This document shows, piece by piece, positions 10,575 to 20,009 of a DNA stretch of 64,000 nt. The position numbers and the translations under genes were made by a program. The notes beneath the pieces were generated by a model that was not told the DNA's origin, ran no database searches, and was given only the letters and a program-made list of their open reading frames with translations. Numbering within the stretch: position 1 is the stretch's first letter; every line of letters begins with the position of its first letter. Source of the DNA: Agriotes lineatus (Eukaryota; Arthropoda; Insecta; Coleoptera; Elateridae). The DNA lies in assembly GCA_940337035.1 (NCBI GenBank), contig CALNHX010005220.1, forward strand, positions 47,268 to 111,267, read 5' to 3'.

Positions 10575-11040
10575 CGCAGAATAATATATATTTTGGGCCA
10601 AAAACAGATAGAATGCACAGGAAACGCCAAGGATTATACAAAAATTTAAGTCAGCCAAGAGAAAAATGCAAGTGCGTTCGCACAGAACGGCCTCAGAATC
10701 CTCCGTAGCAGGGTCCGCGCTGGTACGGAGCCGATTGTCCATGGTCCCTGAACAACGGAGCCGCGGACCTCTAGCTCCAACCCACTTAAGCTTCGGCTGG
10801 CCAGACCTACCATCCCATGCCGGAATCCGGGTCTACGGCGACATGGGTACGCTTCAAAATGGAGAAGGACAACGAAGAACCACGACACCTTTATGAACAA
10901 AGACTTTCACAACCGGGTAGTCTAGATACTTGCTGGATAGACTACTCTGCCTCAGCAAGGATTGTTTATCGAGGTTTACTCCTCTAGTCCTTTTAGTCGC
11001 CTTTTACGACAGGCAGGACATACCGTGGTTGTATTCTAAC
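10575..11040 (-). other. 5' leader (promoter-bearing UTR) of the I-clade LINE
   Basis: It lies between the right target duplication and ORF1 on the minus strand and is more GC-rich than the flanks. A block reading CCTGTCGTAAAAGGCGACTA recurs at about 53489-53508 beside another LINE 5' fragment. It therefore belongs to a shared leader type. LINE leaders of this group carry internal promoters, but none can be pinpointed here. Confidence 0.55.
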
Positions 11041-11146
11041 TGTAGAAAGTAGGCACTTTTTACATGATCGTAGATAAAAAACCCTTTGTAACTCCTAGGT
11101 TTATTCACCTAGAACATTCCTGTTTTTTTTGGCATATAAATATATT
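11041..11146. repeat. Right 106-bp target-site duplication of the I-clade LINE
   Basis: Identical to 5087-5192. It continues rightward into GTTAAAATATTTAGAAAG, the expected continuation of the 292-bp repeat (compare 4600-4617). This confirms that the LINE split a pre-existing repeat unit. Confidence 0.85.
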
Positions 11147-11165
11147 GTTAAAATATTTAGAAAGC

Positions 11166-11916
11166 ACTATTGTTATTTTTTGAATTGTTAATTGTTTGTT
11201 TGATTTCATGTACATCCATTGGCAAAAGAAAGAACGTTTTCGTATTTACAGGGTCAATTGTTGATAAGTGGTAGGTAAGTTCCTTGTGTTATATTACCTG
11301 TTAAGGTGGTGACAATGGAATGAAAATATGAGTTAAACTATTCGGCTACTGAGAATGGATCTTCAATGAGAGAATTATTATCTGGTCTTAATTTAATGGT
11401 AGTTGATTGTTCTTTTCTTTCATTACCTGTAAGTTTTTTAACTTATTAAACTATGTAGAAATTGGTTTTGAATAGTAAATATTTTTGGATAATTTTATTG
11501 CACTTTGCAGAACTCGATTATATATATATATATATATATATAGATATGTAGTTGAAAATTGCGGGGTTTGAAGTAAATTTTTGAATGTAATTTAAACACC
11601 TTTTATTTTTGCAGGATGTACGAATACCTTCGGTTATCCAAGTTTTATTAATATGTGCCTTGGCATTTTTTAAGGGAAACGCCGTCTTAAAAAAACTAGC
11701 CGTCACTTCAATGAACTCACAAAAAGTAGTATTAATATTAGCATCAGTGTTTTGAAGTAAGTTCGACCAGTTGTAGTTTGAACAGAACGAGGACAATTAG
11801 TCAAAATTGCGTTTACTAAAAATTCATAATTCATGATTCATGATCTGAAATACCTGCAAGTATTTCAGTGTCAACTTTTTTTATATTAGAACAAACATAA
11901 TCTATCAAAGATGGAG
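11166..11916 (-). pseudogene. Jockey-type LINE fragment, endonuclease C-terminus to RT N-terminus (split by the Polinton)
   Basis: Minus-strand frames read through the end of an APE endonuclease (TTPSLIDYVCSN...EILAGISDH, the ISDH being the catalytic SDH box). They continue into the linker (frame at 11518-11796 with NKTWITEGIRTSCKNK) and the start of RT (FFLPMDVHEIKQTINN, near 11200). Several frame breaks and a (TA)n run at 11520-11541 show decay. The upstream part of the same endonuclease lies beyond the Polinton at 20632-20720, in frame across the insertion after removal of one target duplication. Confidence 0.75.
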
Positions 11917-11922
11917 TAGTTG
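11917..11922. repeat. Left 6-bp TSD (TAGTTG) of the Polinton-like element
   Basis: TAGTTG precedes the terminal AGTAGTGTACC and recurs at 20626-20631 right after the opposite end. A 6-bp duplication is the hallmark of Maverick/Polinton integration. Confidence 0.85.
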
Positions 11923-12538
11923 AGTAGTGTACCTAGGCGGGTTCTGGGCCACATTTGACCTTGAACTTTTTTCAAGGTCACGGGCCTAGCCGAGGTCAAG
12001 GTCACAGGCCTAGCCGGTGGGCGTGGCCTAGTCGGGTCATTGACCTCGGCCACTTCCGAGAATTTTTTCTAGGTCACGGATCTAGCCTAGGTCAAGGTCG
12101 GAGTCATTGGCCTAGTCGGGGTCATTGACCTCGGCCACTTCCGGGAATTTTTTGGGTTAAAAGTGTAGTTTTTGAAATTTTCCCACGCTCGAGCGTCTGG
12201 GATGCAGACATGTCTATTCATGCAGGATGTTATCAGTAAATAGAACAATGAAAAATTTTCTCAGGCTCGACCGGATGTGAGTCATCGTCTGACAGACATG
12301 TTTATTCTTGCAGGATGTTGTTGAACAATGACATCCATTGTTTGAAAATCAGCACGATAATTGGACAATGAAGCTATTGTTGTCTGGAGGAATTTTTGCT
12401 GACAGCCACTATAATATAGGTAAGAAAGAGGGGTTGGGCTGCTATTCAACTACCCTGTTCCAACTACCTGTTTGAGAAAATGTGCAAGGTTGCTAAAAAA
12501 TAAACCGAATTAATTGTGGTCTAATAGTATATATCGAA

Positions 12539-12895
12539 TTATTTCCAGCTAAAAAGATGCAATATAAAAATCCAAACCATTTTAAATAACTTGTTAGGTT
12601 TTTGTTTTATTACGCGTGCGACGAGATGTATGTCTGGATATTTAACTCGAATAGGCCGATTGGAAGCATCTTTTAGTAGATAGGTAATGTGTTCGATCCC
12701 ACTGGAGGACTGTTTAAGCGGTAGACAGTATATAACAAAGTGTTGGGGTGTTAGAGACATTGGGAAATCTGCAACATTGTTTGTAAGCAAAGTAAATATT
12801 AAGTGTTTTTTCCAGTACTTTATTAAATACACAGTCTCGAAAATTGAGCCGATAGTTATATATTTTACTTTTGCTGTTGGATTTATGTACAGCAC
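12539..12895 (-). CDS. 118-codon frame in the left Polinton arm, unknown
   Basis: The frame is conserved in the other arm (19653-20009) with one residue difference (Ala versus Glu, from the base difference at 12618). No motif is recognised. The middle has a basic, Lys-rich character (IKQKPNKLFKMVW) and the N-terminal half contains hydrophobic stretches. An antisense frame (12687-12908) also exists, so coding status is uncertain. It might be a fragment of a Polinton gene captured when the arms expanded, but nothing in the sequence proves expression. Confidence 0.3.
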   Translation of the reverse strand: MLYINPTAKVKYITIGSIFETVYLIKYWKKHLIFTLLTNNVADFPMSLTPQHFVIYCLPLKQSSSGIEHITYLLKDASNRPIRVKYPDIHLVARVIKQKPNKLFKMVWIFILHLFSWK

Positions 12896-14225
12896 CCCCT
12901 CGCTTTAGAAATAAGCAAGTTCCTAAAGAAATATTATGATGCTGTAGAGATTTACACGTTACAGGTGTGTATAAAAATTACGTATTTATTAAATATTACT
13001 GTTAACAAAGCTGTTAAACGTATGATACAGGCAGTTATTAATTAGAGTGGTGGTTTAATTTTATCATTGGAATTTCGGTTTCTTACAACGGTATTTGTAA
13101 ATCATTCGTAAGTAGTCCACCGATACACATTTATTTACGTTATGCATGTGCAGACTTGCTTGTTATGCAAGGTCGTTGACTTATCGTATGCAGTGTAGGA
13201 AATGTTATCATATGACTTTGTCAGCACGCCATAAAAGTTGGTTTTTGTAGTATAAGACATCCGCAAGCTAATTCGGTAAAGAGGTGGAAAAATACTTAAA
13301 GAAAATATTAGCAGATAATACATTTGAAAAATCTGCACGACTAATACTCAAGATTATTACAATTAGAGACTGCAGACAAAAAGTAAGATATCAAAATTTT
13401 AAAATAAAACCCAGAGAATAAGAATTAAATAAAGCCAAGTCAAAGCTATTAGATCACGGCAATATATTAATAAAAAACCAAGTTCCTAAAGAAATATTAT
13501 TATGGTGTAGATATTTACAGGTTACAGTTCGGTGTATAAAAATTACGTATTTATTAAATATTACTGTTAACAAAGCTGTTAAACGTATGATACAGGCAGT
13601 TATTAATTACTTAATAAAACAATTGTCCTATATCCGGTATTCATGGTTTATGTCTTAATCTGATTTTAATAGTCGATTAGAGTTGAATAACTAAGGTTAT
13701 TACAATGCTAAAGACTGTGCGCAAAATGTAAGATATCAAAATTTCAAATAAAACCCAGAGAATAAGAATTAAATAAAATAAAGCCATTAGATCACTGCAA
13801 TCACTACAATAATAAGGATGCTATACTCAATGGTGAGGGACAGTTTCATTTTTGCTGGAGAAAAACATCTAGATTGGTTAAAAATCAGATGTATAAGAGA
13901 AAATCTCAAACTTGTTTAAAAACATTTTGTAACTAAACAATCACATTTAAAATTGTATAAATAAAGCTAAAATTAGAAGGAGACGCAGACTATAGAAAAT
14001 ACGTGTCAATACTTGTGGATGTGAGCGTCTAGGAAATGTGCAAGGTTGCTAAAAATAAACCGGATGTGAGTCATTGTCTGTAAATGCCAAACTTGTCAGA
14101 ACCTGCCTGCCTGTCTGCTGCGTAATTAAACAACGAAGCCATTGTTTGAGAAATGTGCAAGGTTGCAAAAATAAACCGGTTGTCTGGAGTTTCTGCACAG
14201 GTCAGCGCGGGAGTCTGCGCGATGG

Positions 14226-14473
14226 TTTGGCGGGAAATTCAAAATTCTGCGTAGGTTTTGGCGGTAAATTTAAATTACACTCAGGTTTTGACGGTAAATT
14301 TAAATTATGATCAGGGTTTTGGCGGGAAATTTAAATTCTGCGTGTTGTCTGGGGTTTCTGCACAGGTCAGCGTGAGGGTCTGCGCGAGGGTGTTTGCGCA
14401 TGCTTGGCGGTAAAATCAAATTCTGTGCAGGTTTGGCGGGAAATTTAAATTCTGCGTAGGTTTTGGCGGGAAA
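14226..14473. promoter_or_regulatory. Array of E2F-like sites in the left Polinton arm
   Basis: The exact 12-mer TTTGGCGGGAAA occurs at 14226, 14318, 14432 and 14462. Near variants (GGCGGTAAA, GGGCGGGAAA, GGCGAAAAA) lie around 14254, 14289, 14404, 14925, 14946 and 14990. Its complement, TTTCCCGCCAAA, matches the known E2F consensus (TTTSSCGC-type). The sites sit in a roughly 30-bp repeating unit that also contains AAATTCAAATTCTGCG. Sequence match is direct. Binding and S-phase control of the element are inference. Confidence 0.45.
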
Positions 14474-15110
14474 TTCAAATTATGCTCAGGTCTTACAGGT
14501 AAACAGATAGGTAGACAGGCAAACAGTCAGACAGGCAGTATGGTTTATGTCTTAATCTGATTTTAATAGTCGATTAGCGTCGAATAACTAAGGTTATTAC
14601 AGTGCTAACAACTGTGCGCAAAAATTTTAAAATAAAACCCAGAGAATAAGAATTAAATTAAATAAATCCGAGTAAAAGCTATTAGATCACTGCAATACTC
14701 TAATTAATAAGGATGGTGAGGGACAGTATAATTTTAAACTTATCTAGATTGGTTAAAAATCAGATGTATGTATAAGAGAAAACTTGTTTAAAAACATTTT
14801 GTCAGACAAATTCCTGTCTAGACCTGCGCATGTGAGTCATCGTCTGGGAATGTGCAAGGTTGCTAAAAATAAACCGGTTGTCTGAGGTTTCTGCGTAGGT
14901 CTGCGCGGGAGTCTGTGCGGAGGTTTGGCGAAAAATTCAAATTCTGCGTAGGTTTTGGCGGTAAATTCAAATTCTGTCTAGGTTTTTGGGCGGGAAATTC
15001 AAATTATAGTCAGTGGAAAAATCTGGGAGTGTACAAGGTTGCTAAAATGTATGGGGCCTTTACACCAGATGTAGTTAATGATCTCCATTATCAGTGTCTA
15101 TAAATTTGGT

Positions 15111-15138
15111 AGACAGACAGACAGGCAGGCAGACAGAC

Positions 15139-15183
<45 letters not shown>

Positions 15184-15242
15184 GGTAGGCAGACAGACAG
15201 ACAGACAGACAAATAGACAGACAGACAGACAGCTAGACAGGT
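15111..15242. repeat. GACA-type tetranucleotide repeat, left side
   Basis: A (GACA)n array with GGCA, GATA and GGTA variants directly follows the inner end of the left arm. Because it also borders the right arm (as TGTC), it continues the inverted symmetry, although the two tracts differ in length (about 130 versus 400 bp). Confidence 0.9.
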
Positions 15243-15439
15243 AAACAGCTGTTTCTGTAACGGTTTTATGGGCACGATGGTGTAATAAAACGACAATTGT
15301 AAATATAATTGTATTTTATTTGTCTAATGTACATGTATAAAATTATTACAAATATATTATACACTAGTCAATTATTGTGGTAGAGGTGTTGTTGTCATCT
15401 CTGTCTGGAGGATCTCCTCGTGCTGTTTCCGAACTGGAT

Positions 15440-16468
15440 TTATTCAATTATTCTTGCCTCTTTTAACTCTTCTATTATACTAACAATTTCATTTCTATGA
15501 TTTGTATGGCCAGATGCTTGAGAGGCATACAGTAACTTTAATCGATCAACTAATTCGTTCGGATCATCCCAGTAAACATAATCCAACGGTTTATTGCTAA
15601 CTTGCTGCATACCTTTACCAGTAAGCTTTGTAGTCCTTAACGATATCGATGATGGCGAGGGTGATGATGACAGGTTAGATTTTATAAATTTCTTGTATTT
15701 CGCTTGGTTGAAACCTACCTTCTGATCATTTTTATCAAAATTTCTATGCGCTGCATTGGTTCTGTTTATGATATCATTATAATTTGCACTATCTGTCAGC
15801 GTTGGAGTTATTTGAGGATCGTTTTTAAATAGTAATTCGTACAAACCAGGCGTACCTTCATAGCGAACATTTTTTACAATTATATCAGATCCCTTTATAT
15901 CTAGCTCATCTCCACCAAAATAAAATTGGTTTTTATCAAAATCATATCTAATTCCATACCTCCCTAGATTTGGTCTTTCTATAAGATAATTGCTTACATA
16001 TTTTCTAGGAAGTTCGTCATACTGTTCTAAGAAAGAACTTATAGCTTGCGGTTGAAATTTGTTTGTTATAGTTGTATTAGGTTCATCTTCGGTGGATTCA
16101 CACAATACTTCATCAGCCGGTATTGGTGTAAATAATTCTAGTTTTGGAGGATTTGATATATTGATATATTCATCATCGTCATCATCCGCGTCATAATCGT
16201 ATTTAGTTTTTCTTTTAAGATCATCATCATAATTGTATTTAACTTTCTCTTTCTTTTTCAATTTGAAAGGCTTAAATTGTGATGGAGGATTCTCTTTTGT
16301 ATTGATTTCTTTTGCAACACTTTGTATTTGTTCGGTAACAGGTTTAAAAAATTTACCGAGGAGCTGTTGTTGCACCAACTTACCCTCCTTAAGAGCTCGA
16401 ACTTTCTGTCTTATAATATTTTTAGTTTTAATAAGTTCTGTCGCTACATTCGTTTTCATTATTGTCAC
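15440..16468 (-). CDS. Single central gene of the Polinton-like element, uncharacterised family
   Basis: The 342-residue product is intact. The N-terminal 50 residues are basic and probably helical (TELIKTKNIIRQKVRALKEG). Residues about 75-105 are charged, with a run of five Asp. Then comes a mixed region containing RPNLGRYGIRYDFDKNQFYFGG. The C-terminus has a compact motif, YVYWDDPNELVDRLKLLYAS followed by a Glu-rich helix ending IIEELKEARI. I associate this C-terminal motif with uncharacterised proteins carried by insect and cnidarian mobile elements; that is memory, not a search. No polymerase, integrase, protease or capsid motif is visible. Being the only intact frame kept between the arms, it may be structural, DNA-binding or merely cargo. 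Confidence 0.75.
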   Translation of the reverse strand: MTIMKTNVATELIKTKNIIRQKVRALKEGKLVQQQLLGKFFKPVTEQIQSVAKEINTKENPPSQFKPFKLKKKEKVKYNYDDDLKRKTKYDYDADDDDDEYINISNPPKLELFTPIPADEVLCESTEDEPNTTITNKFQPQAISSFLEQYDELPRKYVSNYLIERPNLGRYGIRYDFDKNQFYFGGDELDIKGSDIIVKNVRYEGTPGLYELLFKNDPQITPTLTDSANYNDIINRTNAAHRNFDKNDQKVGFNQAKYKKFIKSNLSSSPSPSSISLRTTKLTGKGMQQVSNKPLDYVYWDDPNELVDRLKLLYASQASGHTNHRNEIVSIIEELKEARIIE

Positions 16469-16485
16469 AAGTATGTAAGCGGTAG

Positions 16486-16700
16486 ACAGCCAGACAGACA
16501 GACAGGTAAACAGCTAGATAGGTAGACATTTAGACAGCTAGACAGGTAGACAGCTAGACAGGTAGACAGCTAGACAGGTAGACAGGTAGACAGCTAGACA
16601 GGTAGACAGCTAGACAGGTAGACAGGTAGACAGCTAGACAGGTAGACAGGTAGACAGCTAGACAGGTAGACAGCCAGTTAGACAGTTAGAGAGACTGACA
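16486..16700. repeat. GACAGGTAGACAGCTA-type simple repeat
   Basis: A higher-order array of 8-bp words (GACAGGTA, GACAGCTA) follows the start of the central gene. It differs from the pure tetranucleotide tracts by alternating GGTA and GCTA words, suggesting local unit amplification. It lies at the promoter side of the gene. Confidence 0.85.
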
Positions 16701-16856
16701 GATTCAAACTAGTTCACACGTCAACAATTTCTTATCAAATGATAGATATCAGAATTGTTAGATGTATATATAAGAATCAAATTTATGACGATAGCGTCCA
16801 CCAAGCTGAGTTCAGTTATTCGCTAGAATTGTCTGAAATATGATTGAGGATAATGT

Positions 16857-16997
16857 TTACCACCACTGTTTTTTTTCATATGTTCGTGCAATATAAGCAA
16901 TACATTTTCGTCCTGCTTGATCGGTTTCCCCTTTACATTTTGGACACTTATACTTAACTGGTACAGGTATCTCTCTCACACCTATTTCTATTACTGC
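16857..16997 (-). pseudogene. Short zinc-ribbon-like frame inside the Polinton
   Basis: The minus frame between two stops reads a 46-codon segment with KYKCPKCKGETDQAGRKC, a Cys-x2-Cys pair plus a third Cys, ending KKQWW before a TAA. No ATG lies at its start, so it is a remnant or a downstream exon. It probably marks a second gene lost during reduction of the element. Function is unknown. Confidence 0.35.
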
Positions 16998-17033
16998 TCA
17001 CAAACTGTACAATAAATGGTGTTAAGAATGCCT

Positions 17034-17176
17034 GCCTGTCCGTCTGCCTGTCTGTCTGTCTGTCTGTCTGCCTGCCTACCTGCCTGTCTGCCTGCCTACC
17101 TTCGTGCCTGCTTGCCTGTCCGCCTACCTGCTTGCCTGCCTGTCTATCTGTCTGTTTGTCTGCCTGCCTGTCTGCC

Positions 17177-17217
<41 letters not shown>

Positions 17218-17276
17218 GCCTACCTGTCTATCTGTCTGTCTGCCTACCTGTCTGTCTGTCTGTCTGCCTGTCTGCC

Positions 17277-17327
<51 letters not shown>

Positions 17328-17360
17328 TTGTCTGTCTGTCTGTCTGTCTGTCTGCCTACC

Positions 17361-17409
<49 letters not shown>

Positions 17410-17437
17410 GTCTGTCTGCTTGCCTGTCTGTCTGTCT
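17034..17437. repeat. CTGT-type tetranucleotide repeat, right side
   Basis: About 400 bp of (CTGT)n with CTGC, CTAC and CTAT variants, bordering the right arm. All three plus-strand frames are open here and encode Cys/Leu/Ser/Val repeats. These frames are artefacts of the repeat, not genes. Confidence 0.92.
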
Positions 17438-18074
17438 ACCAAATTTATAGACACTGATAATGGAGATCATTAACTACATCTGGTGTAAAGGCCCCATACA
17501 TTTTAGCAACCTTGTACACTCCCAGATTTTTCCACTGACTATAATTTGAATTTCCCGCCCAAAAACCTAGACAGAATTTGAATTTACCGCCAAAACCTAC
17601 GCAGAATTTGAATTTTTCGCCAAACCTCCGCACAGACTCCCGCGCAGACCTACGCAGAAACCTCAGACAACCAGTTTATTTTTAGCAACCTTGCACATTC
17701 CCAGACGATGACTCACATGCGCAGGTCTAGACAGGAATTTGTCTGACAAAATGTTTTTAAACAAGTTTTCTCTTATACATACATCTGATTTTTAACCAAT
17801 CTAGATAAGTTTAAAATTATACTGTCCCTCACCATCCTTATTAATTAGAGTATTGCAGTGATCTAATAGCTTTTACTCGGATTTATTTAATTTAATTCTT
17901 ATTCTCTGGGTTTTATTTTAAAATTTTTGCGCACAGTTGTTAGCACTGTAATAACCTTAGTTATTCGACGCTAATCGACTATTAAAATCAGATTAAGACA
18001 TAAACCATACTGCCTGTCTGACTGTTTGCCTGTCTACCTATCTGTTTACCTGTAAGACCTGAGCATAATTTGAA

Positions 18075-18322
18075 TTTCCCGCCAAAACCTACGCAGAATT
18101 TAAATTTCCCGCCAAACCTGCACAGAATTTGATTTTACCGCCAAGCATGCGCAAACACCCTCGCGCAGACCCTCACGCTGACCTGTGCAGAAACCCCAGA
18201 CAACACGCAGAATTTAAATTTCCCGCCAAAACCCTGATCATAATTTAAATTTACCGTCAAAACCTGAGTGTAATTTAAATTTACCGCCAAAACCTACGCA
18301 GAATTTTGAATTTCCCGCCAAA
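18075..18322. promoter_or_regulatory. Array of E2F-like sites in the right Polinton arm
   Basis: TTTCCCGCCAAA occurs at 18075, 18105, 18219 and 18311, the exact mirror positions of the left-arm sites, so conservation is complete in both arms. Confidence 0.45.
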
Positions 18323-19652
18323 CCATCGCGCAGACTCCCGCGCTGACCTGTGCAGAAACTCCAGACAACCGGTTTATTTTTGCAACCTTGCACATTTCTC
18401 AAACAATGGCTTCGTTGTTTAATTACGCAGCAGACAGGCAGGCAGGTTCTGACAAGTTTGGCATTTACAGACAATGACTCACATCCGGTTTATTTTTAGC
18501 AACCTTGCATATTCCCTAGACGCTCACATCCACAAGTATTGACACGTATTTTCTATAGTCTGCGTCTCCTTCTAATTTTAGCTTTATTTATACAATTTTA
18601 AATGTGATTGTTTAGTTACAAAATGTTTTTAAACAAGTTTGAGATTTTCTCTTATACATCTGATTTTTAACCAATCTAGATGTTTTTCTCCAGCAAAAAT
18701 GAAACTGTCCCTCACCATTGAGTATAGCATCCTTATTATTGTAGTGATTGCAGTGATCTAATGGCTTTATTTTATTTAATTCTTATTCTCTGGGTTTTAT
18801 TTTAAATTTTGATATCTTACATTTTGCGCACAGTCTTTAGCATTGTAATAACCTTAGTTATTCAACTCTAATCGACTATTAAAATCAGATTAAGACATAA
18901 ACCATGAATACCGGATATAGGACAATTGTTTTATTAAGTAATTAATAACTGCCTGTATCATACGTTTAACAGCTTTGTTAACAGTAATATTTAATAAATA
19001 CGTAATTTTTATACACCGAACTGTAACCTGTAAATATCTACACCATAATAATATTTCTTTAGGAACTTGGTTTTTTATTAATATATTGCCGTGATCTAAT
19101 AGCTTTGACTTGGCTTTATTTAATTCTTATTCTCTGGGTTTTATTTTAAAATTTTGATATCTTACTTTTTGTCTGCAGTCTCTAATTGTAATAATCTTGA
19201 GTATTAGTCGTGCAGATTTTTCAAATGTATTATCTGCTAATATTTTCTTTAAGTATTTTTCCACCTCTTTACCGAATTAGCTTGCGGATGTCTTATACTA
19301 CAAAAACCAACTTTTATGGCGTGCTGACAAAGTCATATGATAACATTTCCTACACTGCATACGATAAGTCAACGACCTTGCATAACAAGCAAGTCTGCAC
19401 ATGCATAACGTAAATAAATGTGTATCGGTGGACTACTTACGAATGATTTACAAATACCGTTGTAAGAAACCGAAATTCCAATGATAAAATTAAACCACCA
19501 CTCTAATTAATAACTGCCTGTATCATACGTTTAACAGCTTTGTTAACAGTAATATTTAATAAATACGTAATTTTTATACACACCTGTAACGTGTAAATCT
19601 CTACAGCATCATAATATTTCTTTAGGAACTTGCTTATTTCTAAAGCGAGGGG

Positions 19653-20009
19653 GTGCTGTACATAAATCCAACAGCAAAAGTAAAATATATAACTATCGGC
19701 TCAATTTTCGAGACTGTGTATTTAATAAAGTACTGGAAAAAACACTTAATATTTACTTTGCTTACAAACAATGTTGCAGATTTCCCAATGTCTCTAACAC
19801 CCCAACACTTTGTTATATACTGTCTACCGCTTAAACAGTCCTCCAGTGGGATCGAACACATTACCTATCTACTAAAAGATGCTTCCAATCGGCCTATTCG
19901 AGTTAAATATCCAGACATACATCTCGTCGAACGCGTAATAAAACAAAAACCTAACAAGTTATTTAAAATGGTTTGGATTTTTATATTGCATCTTTTTAGC
20001 TGGAAATAA
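19653..20009 (+). CDS. 118-codon frame in the right Polinton arm, unknown
   Basis: Mirror copy of the frame at 12539-12895 with one residue changed (Glu in place of Ala). No motif recognised. Confidence 0.3.
   Translation: MLYINPTAKVKYITIGSIFETVYLIKYWKKHLIFTLLTNNVADFPMSLTPQHFVIYCLPLKQSSSGIEHITYLLKDASNRPIRVKYPDIHLVERVIKQKPNKLFKMVWIFILHLFSWK

Larger units (their letters stand above)
5193..11040 (-). mobile_element. Full-length I-clade non-LTR retrotransposon (LINE)
   Basis: On the minus strand the order is: 5' leader (11040 down to 10575), a gag-like ORF1 with three zinc knuckles, about 130 bp of spacer, an ORF2 with endonuclease, RT and RNase H, a short 3' UTR, and a poly(A) run (poly(T) at about 5190-5212). 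Both ends lie in identical 106-bp direct repeats, which marks target-primed insertion. ORF2 has no frame break across 1,242 codons, so the copy is young. An RNase H domain after RT is characteristic of the I group and not of CR1 or RTE. ORF1 may be damaged near its 3' end. The leader carries a block (CCTGTCGTAAAAGGCGACTA) also found at about 53490. Confidence 0.9.
11923..15110 (+). repeat. Left terminal inverted repeat of the Polinton-like element (3,188 bp)
   Basis: It is the exact-length mirror of 17438-20625: position p pairs with 32548 minus p with no indel found at the sites I checked. The outer 240 bp are GC-rich with repeated GGTCA/GGCCTAG blocks. The middle is AT-rich with one 118-codon frame. 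The inner 1 kb is a mosaic of GTGCAAGGTTGCTAAAAATA blocks (at about 12482, 14038, 14155, 14852, 15027) and GGCGGGAAATT units. Four differences from the other arm were seen: 12618, 14034, 14038 and 14875. Confidence 0.9.

Noticed and set aside
10575..10742. N-terminal extension of LINE ORF1 to the ATG at 10742
   Set aside because: The extra 56 residues are hydrophobic and unlike gag-type ORF1; the ATG at 10574 fits better.
10646..10900. Overlapping frames on both strands in the LINE leader
   Set aside because: GC-rich leader gives chance open frames; no motif.
14074..14310. Short frame repeated in both Polinton arms (also 14915-15103 and their mirrors)
   Set aside because: Built from the GGCGGGAAATTCAAATT units; the repeated GFGGKFK-type peptide simply reflects the DNA repeat.
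15075..15296. Cys-rich frame on the minus strand
   Set aside because: Translation of the matching GACA repeat, not a gene.
15111..17437. CRISPR-like array in the Polinton centre
   Set aside because: The repeats are contiguous tetra- and octanucleotides without unique spacers.
17016..17473. Long Cys/Leu/Ser/Val-rich open frames in all three plus frames
   Set aside because: They are translations of a (CTGT)n tetranucleotide array; being open in every frame marks them as artefacts.
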